Below are positions 1-8,402 of a stretch of DNA of 11,870 nucleotides, piece by piece. Location of the stretch: the NCBI GenBank assembly GCA_021160885.1, contig JAGHBR010000006.1:1-11870 (forward strand). Direction: 5' to 3'. The position numbers were made by a program, and so were the translations under genes. Under the pieces are notes generated by a model. It was not told the origin of the DNA, did no database searches, and was given only the letters and a program-made list of their open reading frames with translations. Positions within the stretch are counted from its first letter, which is position 1; every line of letters starts with the position of its first letter. Source of the stretch: Caldisericaceae bacterium. GTDB lineage: Bacteria > Calditrichota > Calditrichia > Calditrichales > Calditrichaceae.

Positions 1-2046
1 GCCATAAGTTAAATTCTTGTACATGAGCCGTTCTTCGTCGTGACTTTCCATATAGGTTACCAGATGCGGTTTGTCCCATTCGCGAATTTTGTAATAGCCC
101 CAGCTCAGATCGGATTTATTGTTGTCGTGGTAGCCCATGGCAGCTTCGCTGTAATTGTAATTCATGTTACCCCATAGCAGCATGCCATAGCTGGCAAGAA
201 TTTTCTCCTCGCTATTGTCCGTAAAATGTTCTAAAATAACGTAAGCGTCGCTCTTTGTTTTCCATATCCGGTCTGCCATTCGTTTTAAAATATTAATCCT
301 TTTACCGTCAAAGGCCCAACCATCGCCGGGCGTGTTTGTAAAGCCTTTGGTAAAATCGAAGCGAAAACCATCCACATTGTAATGGCTCAACCAAAAACGA
401 TTGACGCGATCTACAAATTTTTGTGTGGCCGGGCTTTCATGGTTAAAGTCATTAAACCAGTTGTAGGCCTGATTAGGTGATTCCACATTAAACCAGGGAT
501 TTTCAGGCGTCGGCCGGCCATAATCTCCTTCATTGTACAAACGCACCAACGGGCATTGAGAAGTGGCATGATTCAAAACCATATCCAATACCACCGCCAT
601 GCCTCGTACGTGGCAAGAATCGACAAGCCGTTTTAAATTCTGGGCCGGGCCGTAGTATTTGTCCGGCGCAAAATAAAAGGAAGGGTTGTAACCCCAGCTC
701 TCGTTTCCTTCAAACTCGTTTACCGGCATCAATTCTATTGCATTTACGCCTAATTTTTGTAAATAATTTAGTGTGTCAATCAATGTTTTAAAATCATGTT
801 TGGCTAAAAAATCTCTTAACAGCAATTCGTAAATAACCAGTTTTTCTGGTTCGGGACGATTAAAATTCTCTACTTTCCACTGGTATTGCAGCCGTGCGGT
901 TTGCAAAACGGACACCGGAAAATCGGTTTTGCCTTCAGGGTAGGATTTTAAATCAGGGTAAGTTTCATTGGAAATGTACTTGTCATGCCAGGGATCCAGT
1001 ACTTTTTCTGTGTAAGGATCTGCAATTCGAATTTCACCGTCAACCAGATATTGGTAGGAATATTCCTGCCCTGGCGTAAGGCCGGAGAGAGTTAACCAGA
1101 AATAGGTGCTGTCCTGATCCACAGAATCCTTTTTCATTAGATAGGCTTCGTCAACCTTCCAATCATTAAAATCACCAATCAGGTAAACAAATTTTTTGTA
1201 AGGCGCAAACAGGCACAAAGTCACCGTTTGATCATCCTGATAATTTTCGCCTTCAATAATATGCGCAGGCCGATTTTCATCTGTTTGAATTGGTTGAACC
1301 ATAAAAACAAAAGTCTGTGAACTTTCGTTATTGGCCGTGTCACGTACCGAAGCGTAAACGGTTTTTTTGCCATGGTCTTCCAGCGGGGCATGATAGGTGT
1401 ATTTTAAGGTGTCATCGGTTGTCTGACATACTATAGTTCCGTTAATGCGCAGATTAAATTGCTTATGCTTTGTTCCAATGGCAGCAGCAGTTAAAACAAT
1501 TTTTAGAGAATCGCCCGCATTCATGAAAACAGGAGAGCGTTCTGGCAGGCCATATTGAACTTTAACCTGCGGTTGCACAATTACAAGATTAATACCTGGC
1601 TCATAAAGCTCGTAAAAAATATCGGCTCCGCCCACACCACGACCTGTTTTGGAACCATCGGAATTGCGAAAGACAAAGGCTAATTTTAAAATTTTTTCAC
1701 TTTTGGGAACACCATAATAATCGTAAGGATGACCAATCGTCAGCTTCCAGAGATTCTGGTCTATTTTGTTTAATTTGGCTTTTGGCAAATTTTGGTTCCA
1801 TTCGGCGATCACGTAACGCCAGTCGCTTGGACCGCTGCTCAAGTTGGTAATCACACCAGTGTGGGCATAAACATCAGTGCCGGAATAATTCATTAACCCC
1901 TGATCGCCGCGATCGGCATGAAAATAAACCACAATGGAATCGTTGACTGTAGCATAGGGCGGTTCTGTTGTAACCACCTGGCCGGTAACAAACCCAAGAT
2001 TAATGGTTAAAATAAAAATAATTAGCAGATGCAGTTTGTTGAACAT
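1..2046 (-). CDS. Secreted multi-domain GH13 alpha-amylase (partial, 3' end beyond the left edge)
   Basis: The frame is open from an ATG at 2046 to base 1 with no stop, giving 682 visible residues. Residues 1-22 form a signal peptide (MFNKLHLLII..., then a hydrophobic stretch ending near VTGQ). Residues about 24-150 resemble the beta-sandwich module found at the N-terminus of Bacteroidetes-type amylases (YFHADRGDQGLMNYSG). Residues about 152-262 look Ig/cadherin-like, and about 272-360 are CBM48/E-set-like (YLIGDFNDW...YQYLVDG). The GH13 barrel begins near 400. All four GH13 motifs are present: D488-M-V-L-N492-H493, R562-F-D564 (nucleophile), E606 (acid/base) in ILEHF, and H669-D670. The enzyme should hydrolyse alpha-1,4-glucan outside the cell. 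A ribosome site AAGGAC (2055-2060) lies 8 bases before the ATG. The gene follows the cytoplasmic GH13 gene after 36 bases with no terminator between, so it is probably co-transcribed. A C-terminal sorting tail like that of the 10362 gene would be expected off the window, but this is inference. The exact specificity (alpha-amylase or pullulanase-like) cannot be fixed. Confidence 0.93.
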   Translation of the reverse strand, partial: MFNKLHLLIIFILTINLGFVTGQVVTTEPPYATVNDSIVVYFHADRGDQGLMNYSGTDVYAHTGVITNLSSGPSDWRYVIAEWNQNLPKAKLNKIDQNLWKLTIGHPYDYYGVPKSEKILKLAFVFRNSDGSKTGRGVGGADIFYELYEPGINLVIVQPQVKVQYGLPERSPVFMNAGDSLKIVLTAAAIGTKHKQFNLRINGTIVCQTTDDTLKYTYHAPLEDHGKKTVYASVRDTANNESSQTFVFMVQPIQTDENRPAHIIEGENYQDDQTVTLCLFAPYKKFVYLIGDFNDWKVDEAYLMKKDSVDQDSTYFWLTLSGLTPGQEYSYQYLVDGEIRIADPYTEKVLDPWHDKYISNETYPDLKSYPEGKTDFPVSVLQTARLQYQWKVENFNRPEPEKLVIYELLLRDFLAKHDFKTLIDTLNYLQKLGVNAIELMPVNEFEGNESWGYNPSFYFAPDKYYGPAQNLKRLVDSCHVRGMAVVLDMVLNHATSQCPLVRLYNEGDYGRPTPENPWFNVESPNQAYNWFNDFNHESPATQKFVDRVNRFWLSHYNVDGFRFDFTKGFTNTPGDGWAFDGKRINILKRMADRIWKTKSDAYVILEHFTDNSEEKILASYGMLLWGNMNYNYSEAAMGYHDNNKSDLSWGYYKIREWDKPHLVTYMESHDEERLMYKNLTYG

Positions 2047-2082
2047 ATTGGAAAGTCCTTTTTATTTAATTTTATTCTTTTC

Positions 2083-3411
2083 TTAATTCTTCTCCATAAA
2101 CAAGAGTCCCTGATAGCCGTTCAAAATCAATTGCCCCTGTTTTGTTTCAAATTTACTGGACGTATTTAGGATTAACTTACCGTTCGGCAGAGGAATTTTT
2201 CGCTCATTGCCGCTAAAATTGATGACGACTACCAGATTATTTTTCTTCAAATGCCAGATATCCTCTTTGAAATATTTTTCCACGAAAGAATATTGACTGG
2301 ATGACAGATCTGGAAGTTCCTTTCTTAGCGCTATCAATTTTTCAAGAAATCGTTCCACTGTTGGGTTCTTTTTTTGCCAATCAACCGGTTCTTTTTCAAA
2401 TAGAGAAGGCGTTTGGCTGGCGCCTATTTCCTGCCCATTGTAAATTAAAGGAATGCCGTGCAGGGTAAAAATAAACAACAGGCCTGTTAATAGCTGGGCA
2501 TTATTAAATTGAGAAGCCGCTCGCGGTAAATCATGATTTTCTAAAAAGCGTAAAGGCAAAGCATTTTTAGGGTAAAATGATTTTTTGGCCAGCGCCCATT
2601 CGGCCAGAGTTTCAAGCGGTTCTTGCTGTTTTAGGGCAAGTCTAAAAAGATCCAGCGTACTCCAGTCGTATGAACTGTTGAAGCCGGTGAGATGTAGCCG
2701 GTGACTTTCCCATTCGGCTAACAGAAAAAAATCGTTCTTTAATTGTCGCAATTGGGGAATAATCCATTCCCAGAAGGACAGAGGTACCAACCCCGCAACA
2801 TCACACCGGTAGCCGTCAATGTCAAATTTTTTGATCCAGTGTTCCATCACACTGGCCATGTGCTGCCAGGTCGCTTTTTGAGAATAGTCAAGGTCAGCCA
2901 CATCCGTCCAGTCAGCAATTTTACGCAATGGCCGGCCCTGGTCATCATATTTAACTAACTGCGGAATTTTTTTCAGATACACGTAATCATGCGCCACGTG
3001 ATTGGGCACCATGTCAATCAACACTTTTAGACCCAGGCGATGGGCCGTTTGTACCAGATTTTTAAAATCGTTTTCCGTGCCATATTCAGGATTCACGGTA
3101 AAATAATCTTTGATAGAATACGGGCAGCCCAGGCTTCCTTTGCGATGCACCTGACCAATGGGGAAAATGGGCATAAACCAGATGATCTCAATTCCTTTTT
3201 CTTTTAACGCGGGCAGCGCATTTTTTACAGCGTTAAAAGTACCTTCTTCAGAGAAGGCTCGTACGTAGATTTCATAAATGACCTGTCCTTTGGCCCAACC
3301 AGGATTAATGGGCCCGGATTCATCGCCTAAATTAAGAAAATAGCTATCAAAGCCCAATCTCTTAATCTTTGGCTCAACCTTATTAAAAATTTGTCGGGCA
3401 TCTATTTGCAT
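2083..3411 (-). CDS. Cytoplasmic GH13 alpha-glucosidase/amylase-family enzyme
   Basis: This 442-residue protein has no signal peptide and so should act in the cytoplasm on imported maltodextrins. The GH13 catalytic barrel starts near residue 40 (VIYEIYVRAF). Its conserved motifs are all intact: D133-M-V-P-N137-H138, R202-C-D204 (nucleophile) in DGYRCDVAG, E233 (acid/base) in LLAEWE, and N292-H293-D294. The last about 65 residues form a small beta domain C. At 442 residues it is short for the family, with no N-terminal CBM, which fits a small maltodextrin glucosidase or neopullulanase-like enzyme. Subfamily and product cannot be told by eye. The ATG at 3411 follows the TrmB gene stop by 15 bases. 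Its ribosome site is weak (GGAAA about 10 bases upstream), so translation may depend partly on reading through from the upstream gene. It pairs functionally with the secreted amylase directly downstream. Confidence 0.92.
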   Translation of the reverse strand: MQIDARQIFNKVEPKIKRLGFDSYFLNLGDESGPINPGWAKGQVIYEIYVRAFSEEGTFNAVKNALPALKEKGIEIIWFMPIFPIGQVHRKGSLGCPYSIKDYFTVNPEYGTENDFKNLVQTAHRLGLKVLIDMVPNHVAHDYVYLKKIPQLVKYDDQGRPLRKIADWTDVADLDYSQKATWQHMASVMEHWIKKFDIDGYRCDVAGLVPLSFWEWIIPQLRQLKNDFFLLAEWESHRLHLTGFNSSYDWSTLDLFRLALKQQEPLETLAEWALAKKSFYPKNALPLRFLENHDLPRAASQFNNAQLLTGLLFIFTLHGIPLIYNGQEIGASQTPSLFEKEPVDWQKKNPTVERFLEKLIALRKELPDLSSSQYSFVEKYFKEDIWHLKKNNLVVVINFSGNERKIPLPNGKLILNTSSKFETKQGQLILNGYQGLLFMEKN

Positions 3412-3426
3412 TTAAGTAATTTCCAC

Positions 3427-4260
3427 TTAAAAAATCGGTGAGATCTGTTTGTTTTTGTACTTTTCAATCAGTTTGTCCAAATTTTCAAACCCGCCTTTTT
3501 GCATGGCCACTACCGATTGACTGACGTCTTCTTTCATCCTGATGCCGTACAGGGTAATGTCCAGAATGATGTGATTGGTTGCAATATCAACAATCGCTTT
3601 GTTGTCTGTCCAGGCGGTTTTCTTGGTGTAACGGTCATCCGCTTCGCCCATCAGCAGCTGGCTTTGGTCAACCACCAGGATGATTTTTCTTTCCCAGATA
3701 TTAAGCAATTCTTTTTCTGGAATGTTGTAACTGTATTTTTCCTCAACCTTTAAGTCTAAAGGGGTAAAGGAAAAGGCAATAATGCGAATCCCTCGATCGT
3801 GTGCGGCATCCAGGTCTTCCTTTAATTTTTTACATTCACGATCCCAGATCGAAAGGAAAATAGTTTCTTTGGCGTTGGAGATCATCTCTCTGGCTTTGTG
3901 TAGCATGTTTTGATAGCCGACAATGTTCCACAAATGACCGGGCTCAATTTCAGTATCGAATTGTTCCAGCGCTTTGCGGGCATCTTCCAACCGTTCTTTG
4001 AACTGTCGTTCCAGCAGGCCTAATAATTGATCTGGCGGTAAGGGCACGTATTTTTCCGGACTGGTATAAAGCGCATTTACAGCGCCTAAAGTTTCCAACT
4101 TTTTTATCACGTCGTAAATGGCCGAACGTGGTACGCCAGAATTTTTACTTAATTCGTATCGTGTACTGGGATTGTTCTTTAATAAGGTGATGTAGGCTTT
4201 TGATTCATAAGTAGTAAACCCCAGCGCTCGCAAGCGTTCCATTAATTTTGTTTCGTTCAT
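3427..4260 (-). CDS. TrmB-family sugar-responsive transcriptional regulator
   Basis: The protein has 277 residues. Residues about 5-62 form a winged helix-turn-helix of the TrmB type (LGFTTYESKAYITLL, then GVPRSAIYDVIKKLETLG). A charged helical linker, probably a coiled-coil dimerisation segment, spans about 75-103. Residues about 108-250 match the TrmB C-terminal sensor domain (GYQNMLHKAREMISNAKETIFLS..., LVVDQSQLLMGE, TDNKAIVDIATNHIILD). In archaea, TrmB proteins bind maltose, trehalose or glucose and control sugar ABC transporter and glycolytic genes. Here the gene sits between the esterase and a GH13 gene, so control of this operon, including its own synthesis, is the natural inference. 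The start is secured by an ATGA overlap with the esterase stop and a strong ribosome site (GGAGGAAAGG, about 4 bases from the ATG). I found no clear match to the archaeal TrmB operator in the gaps of this window, so its target site is unknown. Confidence 0.9.
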   Translation of the reverse strand: MNETKLMERLRALGFTTYESKAYITLLKNNPSTRYELSKNSGVPRSAIYDVIKKLETLGAVNALYTSPEKYVPLPPDQLLGLLERQFKERLEDARKALEQFDTEIEPGHLWNIVGYQNMLHKAREMISNAKETIFLSIWDRECKKLKEDLDAAHDRGIRIIAFSFTPLDLKVEEKYSYNIPEKELLNIWERKIILVVDQSQLLMGEADDRYTKKTAWTDNKAIVDIATNHIILDITLYGIRMKEDVSQSVVAMQKGGFENLDKLIEKYKNKQISPIF

Positions 4261-5399
4261 TTTACCTTTCCTCCGGCAAATGGTAAGAGCGCCTCTTTTA
4301 AGTGAGCGCGCCAGTTGCCCCAGTTATGTCCTTCGTAATATTTTTTCATTTCAAAATTGATTCCTTTTTTTCTCAAAGCCTCAGCTAATTTATTATGACT
4401 TTTTTCCAGGTTCTCAAACAAGCCATAACTTAAAAACAGGAAACTTTTGACTACCGGGAATTTTTCTACTTCTTTAACGATTCTTTCATTCTCAATCCAA
4501 AAAGCCCCTGACTGTGAGAATACAAAATCAATTTGAGAAGCGTAGTCCTTAAGCGCATAAACCGAAACGAGACCTCCCAAAGAAGCTCCGCCCATCGCCA
4601 ATCGATTGTTCTTAAGACCATATTTTCCTTTTAAAAAGGGCAACAGCTCCCTAAAGATCATCCTTAAATACAGGTCATTAAACCAGTATTCCCGTTTGCG
4701 GTTACGGGGATCGACAAAAACAGCGAGTACAGGTTCCAGTATTTTTTGCCCAATCAGGTTATCCAGAATAATTCTGGTTTTTCCAAATTTTAAATAGGCG
4801 CCCCCGTCATGAAAGACAATCAAAGGTGAATTCGGGCCTGCCTGACGATGCCTATAAAAATAAATGTTACGGCGATTGTTCAGCAAACGACTTTTAAAAG
4901 AGATAGTGTCCAGAGCGCTTTTTTGAAACTCAGGCTTAAATAAGACTTCCTGCGGAAATTGATAGGCTGGCATAACCAGCACCGAATTGGCGCCAAAGCC
5001 GCCTTCATCTTTTAAAGGATTAAAAGAATCCAGAAACCAGCGCTTCCCGCAGACAAACTTGTATTCCACTCGTGCCTTTTGCGGCAAGGTTAGAGAAGTG
5101 TACCAAAAGCGTGTATTGCCAATCCGTTTTAAGGCAATAGAATCGGGTTGCCAGGCTGTTAAATCCCCTGCCAAATAGACCGTTTGTCCTGTTGTGTCTT
5201 CGGCTAAAAAGTAAACCGTTGAATCTTCCACAAAAGGGAATTCGTTTTGAGCTACAAATATTTCTAGGCGTTCGGCTTTTTGCTCTGCTGACAGCGATTC
5301 GATTTCTTTTAAAAGGCTGCTGAATTTTTTAGATTTGGATGTACATTGAGTCGCCAAAATCAAGATTAATCCGATTAACAATAGCCGAAATATTTTCAT
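4257..5399 (-). CDS. Predicted lipoprotein esterase (esterase-D/enterochelin-esterase fold) with N-terminal glucan-binding-like module
   Basis: The protein has 380 residues. A hydrophobic signal at 4-18 runs into C19 (LATQC), suggesting a lipoprotein, although Q at -1 is atypical for a lipobox. Residues about 60-130 form an E-set/CBM48-like module (YLAGDLTAWQPDS, then KARVEYKFV). Residues about 165-375 are the alpha/beta hydrolase domain of the esterase-D family. They include HDGG at 197-200, the nucleophile elbow G271-A-S273-L-G275, a probable acid residue near E329/N330, and H358 in the EGHNWGNW motif typical of this family. The catalytic Ser and His are therefore visible. The substrate is unknown: the enterochelin-esterase name reflects the fold only, and a role in removing acyl groups from glucans or related sugars is inferred from the operon. 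It overlaps malG at its start and the TrmB gene at its end, each by ATGA. A ribosome site GGGGAG lies 9 bases upstream of the ATG. Confidence 0.87.
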   Translation of the reverse strand: MKIFRLLLIGLILILATQCTSKSKKFSSLLKEIESLSAEQKAERLEIFVAQNEFPFVEDSTVYFLAEDTTGQTVYLAGDLTAWQPDSIALKRIGNTRFWYTSLTLPQKARVEYKFVCGKRWFLDSFNPLKDEGGFGANSVLVMPAYQFPQEVLFKPEFQKSALDTISFKSRLLNNRRNIYFYRHRQAGPNSPLIVFHDGGAYLKFGKTRIILDNLIGQKILEPVLAVFVDPRNRKREYWFNDLYLRMIFRELLPFLKGKYGLKNNRLAMGGASLGGLVSVYALKDYASQIDFVFSQSGAFWIENERIVKEVEKFPVVKSFLFLSYGLFENLEKSHNKLAEALRKKGINFEMKKYYEGHNWGNWRAHLKEALLPFAGGKVK

Positions 5400-6241
5400 G
5401 CTTTTACACTCCCCAGAGTTAAGCCCGAGATTAACCAGCGGCTTAAACTTAAAAAGAGAATGACCACCGGAATGCTGACCACAATAGCGCCGGCAGAATA
5501 AAGTCCCCAGGCCACTTCCATGTTTGAGGAGAACATTTTTAAACCGAGTGGCAAGGTAAAAAAATCTTTGTCCTGAATCAACACGGCCGCCACCAGATAT
5601 TCGGACCAGGCCGTCATGAAGGAAAACAGCGAGGTAATGGCCAAAGCAGGTAAAGCCAGTGGTAAAATGATTTTGTAAAAGGTTGTAAACTGACTGGCTC
5701 CATCAATGGTAGCTGCTTCTTCCAAACTAAAGGGAATGGTGTCGTAATAGCCTTTCATTTGCCAGACGGTAAAAGGCAAAGCCGTGGCCGAATAGGCGAT
5801 GATTAAACCCCAGTAGCTATCGTAAAAGCCGAGACGAATCATGATAATGAACAGGGGCAAAAGCAACATGGTCACCGGAAACATCTGCGTTGTAATTAAA
5901 CCAATCATGGATGCATTGCGGCCTTTAAATTTAAAGCGCGAAAAAGCGTAACCGGCCGTGGCAGCCAATACCACGGCAAAAATGGTCACCGAAATAGAAA
6001 CGATTAGACTGTTAAACATCCAGCGTAAAAAGGGCTGGCCGGTAAATAAGTTCACGTAAGTTTGAAAGGTAAAGTTTTCCGGAATAATAGCCAGTGATTT
6101 GCTCAACAAACGATCACCAGGTCGCAGAGAAATGGAAAAAACAACCAGAATGGGGTAAATGGAAAAGAGAGAAAAGAAAATCAACACTCCATAAGCCAGG
6201 AATTTTTCAAATACAGAGAGTTTTCTGACACTTTTTTTCAT
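5396..6241 (-). CDS. malG: ABC sugar transporter permease, MalG type
   Basis: This 281-residue inner-membrane protein has about six membrane segments, a cytoplasmic N-terminus (MKKSVRKLSVFEK), and the binding-protein-dependent permease EAA loop at about 174-196 (EEAATIDGASQFTTFYKIILP), through which it contacts the ATPase. Length and layout match MalG-type maltodextrin permeases (280-296 residues). With the MalF-type partner it forms the channel for maltodextrins delivered by the binding protein. It starts at an ATG 10 bases after the malF stop, with the ribosome site GGGAAG in that gap, and its TGA overlaps the esterase start (ATGA). The symbol is given by family resemblance. The substrate could be another alpha-glucoside, but the flanking amylases favour maltodextrin. 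Confidence 0.93.
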   Translation of the reverse strand: MKKSVRKLSVFEKFLAYGVLIFFSLFSIYPILVVFSISLRPGDRLLSKSLAIIPENFTFQTYVNLFTGQPFLRWMFNSLIVSISVTIFAVVLAATAGYAFSRFKFKGRNASMIGLITTQMFPVTMLLLPLFIIMIRLGFYDSYWGLIIAYSATALPFTVWQMKGYYDTIPFSLEEAATIDGASQFTTFYKIILPLALPALAITSLFSFMTAWSEYLVAAVLIQDKDFFTLPLGLKMFSSNMEVAWGLYSAGAIVVSIPVVILFLSLSRWLISGLTLGSVKA

Positions 6242-6251
6242 CGTTCTTCCC

Positions 6252-7145
6252 TTACGAGTAAACGTTTTCGGTGGCTTTGGTTTTCATGATGAACCGCCAG
6301 CTAAAGACCAGTAAAATGATAAATATAACCATCGAAAAAGCAGCGGCGTAGCCCATTCTGAAATAGGTAAAACCGGCTTTGTAAACCCAACTGACCAGAA
6401 TATGCGTTTTGTCTGATGGTTCCCCGCCATTGCTGACCAGCCAGACCACATTAAAGTTGTTAAAGGTCCAGATGACGCCCAGGGTAATGGCCGGTACCAT
6501 CACGGGTTTAAGCAAGGGAACTGTAATGTTTTTAAACTGCTGCCAGCGCGAAGCGCCGTCAATTTCTGCCGCCTCGTAGAAGCTGCGCGGAATGCTTTGC
6601 AAGCCGCCTAAAGCGACAATCATCATAAATGGAAAGCCCAGCCAGATGTTGGTAATCAAACAGGCTGCAAAAGCGCCCCATTCCGTCGAGAGCCAGGGGA
6701 TTTCTATGCCGAACAAGCGTCCCAAAAGTAAATTAATGGCGCCGTACTCACTGTTAAACATTCCGCGCCAGGTTAAGGCCGTAATGTATTGCGGAACAGC
6801 CCAGGGCAAAATAAGCAGCGTTCTGAAAAATGATTTGGCTTTAATATCTTCATTAATAATCAAAGCCAGCATAACGCCAATGCCCACATGAAAAATCAAA
6901 TTCAGTACCGTCCACAGGATGGTTTTAAAGAAAAAGTACCAGAAAGTGCCGTCGCTGAGCACCGACCAGTAGTTTTTTAAACCAATAATATGCCAGTCCT
7001 TAAAATGAGTTAAATTCATGTTGGAAAAGGAAATGACCACATTGTACAAAAAAGGCCAGACCACAATCAGGCTCATCACAACAATGGCCGGCATGACGTA
7101 AAGATAAACCAAGCGGTTTTGTGAACTGAAGATACTACTATTCAC
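6252..7145 (-). CDS. malF: ABC sugar transporter permease, MalF type
   Basis: This 297-residue inner-membrane protein has about six membrane segments and the EAA loop at about 191-213 (EAAEIDGASRWQQFKNITVP). It is the partner of the MalG-type permease downstream. It is short, as in most Gram-positive and thermophile MalF proteins, and lacks the large periplasmic loop of the E. coli protein. The start is GTG at 7145, chosen because it gives the natural N-terminus (MNSSIFSSQNRLV), has GGGAGA about 3 bases upstream, and overlaps the stop of the binding-protein gene by 8 bases (GTGAATAG). This overlap suggests translational coupling: the upstream frameshift could then lower MalF synthesis, because ribosomes that stop at 7704 do not reach the overlap. 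Confidence 0.93.
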   Translation of the reverse strand: MNSSIFSSQNRLVYLYVMPAIVVMSLIVVWPFLYNVVISFSNMNLTHFKDWHIIGLKNYWSVLSDGTFWYFFFKTILWTVLNLIFHVGIGVMLALIINEDIKAKSFFRTLLILPWAVPQYITALTWRGMFNSEYGAINLLLGRLFGIEIPWLSTEWGAFAACLITNIWLGFPFMMIVALGGLQSIPRSFYEAAEIDGASRWQQFKNITVPLLKPVMVPAITLGVIWTFNNFNVVWLVSNGGEPSDKTHILVSWVYKAGFTYFRMGYAAAFSMVIFIILLVFSWRFIMKTKATENVYS

Positions 7146-8402
7146 GGTTCTCCCTGATTAATTTTTCTGCTAACTTTTGCATTTGCTCAACTGCCTGCTC
7201 AGGCTTTACCTGTCCGGTAAAAATTCCCTGATAGGCCGGTCGCATGGCGTCAAAAATCCAGCGCATTTCGGTTACAACAGGCATCGGCTTACCTACCATC
7301 AACTGATCCAGAGCCGAACGAATGAGTTCGTTGTTCTGCACCAAACTGTCTTTAAAAGCTGTTTTACGACTGGGAATGGTGCCGCTAAGTTTTATAAAAC
7401 GTAACTGGACTTCTTCACTTGTCAGATACTTCAGCAGTTTTACGGCCACCCGTCTTTTTTGCCCGGTCAAATTCTTGTTTAGCGAATAGCCCATCGGTGA
7501 AACCAACGGCGCCGGCCAGAGACCGGTTTCGTCAATTTTAGGAATGCGGGCAATACCAATGGGAATGTTGTTCCTCAAATAGGTAGCAAAAGACCAGGGA
7601 CCGTTAATAATCATGGCCGAAAGGCCGTCTTTAAAGAGCGCATTAGCAATTTCATAATCCGCTTCTTTGGGCATAATTTTGTACTTATTCACTAAATTGT
7701 AAATTAACTGTGCCGCCTTTTTAGTTGCCCCGTATTCAGCGTTGGATGATAGTTTTCATCAAACAACCAGCCACCATAACCGGTAATGAACGGAATAAAG
7801 AAGAAGGGTTCGGTGTAATTCCAGGCAATGGCGTAACGTTCGGGTTTGCCGTCGCCGTTTTTATCGACCGTTAATTTTTGCCCCATGGCAATCAACTCGC
7901 TCATGGTTTGCGGCGGCTTTTTAACCAGCCGTTTGTTGTAAATCAGGCAGAGATGGTTACCTACCCGATCGGCTATCTGAAACAGATGACCTTTAAAATA
8001 AGTGTTTGCCGGAAAAGGTGAATCTAAAAAGGAATCTAACTCTGTTTTTGAAAAAAAGGCTTCTAAGGGCTGAATTACGTCCAGTTCCACAAACGGCCCA
8101 ATATTGTCATTGGCGCCATGGATCAAAGCAGGTCCCTTGCCCGCCAGAGAACTGATGATAAAATTTGTTCGGGCCTCTTCCGGAGCGTAAAAAAGCTGTG
8201 CAAAACGATATTGTGGATAACTTGTGGAAAACTCGTGTAAAAGTGTGTCCAGCAAGGCCCTTTCTACAGGGCGCATGGAAGACCAAACAACGATTTTTTC
8301 CGAAGTGCGCATACAACTTATTGTTAATAATGTAATTAAGCCAATAAGGTGTATGATTGTTACCCATTTTTTTAATATTTGCTTGTTGCCAAAATGCATC
8401 AT
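7138..8402 (-). pseudogene. malE: Maltodextrin-type ABC substrate-binding lipoprotein, frameshifted (two pieces)
   Basis: Two adjoining frames together encode one solute-binding protein of about 421 residues, the usual family size. The first piece (8402-7704, 232 residues) has a signal peptide ending in a lipobox-like LTISC. It continues with family-typical sequence such as YNKRLVKKPPQTMSELI and VDKNGDGKPERYAIAWN, up to HPTLNTG, then runs out of frame to a stop after ten residues or fewer. The second piece, readable in the -1 frame from about 7730 to 7138, continues naturally (GATKKAAQLIYNLVNKYKI, then DGLSAMIINGPWSF and TSEEVQLRFI). Adding one G to the GGGG run at 7728-7731 restores a single frame reading NTGATKKAA. 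The family delivers maltodextrins to MalFG. A recent one-base loss, a sequencing error in the homopolymer, or recoding could each explain the break. The start (ATGATG at 8402/8399) lacks a good ribosome site. Confidence 0.85.

Noticed and set aside
894..1079. Plus-strand open frame of 61 codons
   Set aside because: It lies wholly inside the secreted amylase coding sequence on the other strand, and its product has no recognisable family features.
7138..7692. Separate 184-residue gene starting at GTG 7692
   Set aside because: The product starts in mid-domain of a solute-binding protein and has no ribosome site. The sequence continues meaningfully upstream of this codon in the same frame to about 7730, so it is the second half of a frameshifted gene.
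8107..8367. Minus-strand open frame of 86 codons in another phase
   Set aside because: It lies inside the first piece of the binding-protein gene, whose own frame has the signal peptide and family motifs. The alternative product is unconvincing.
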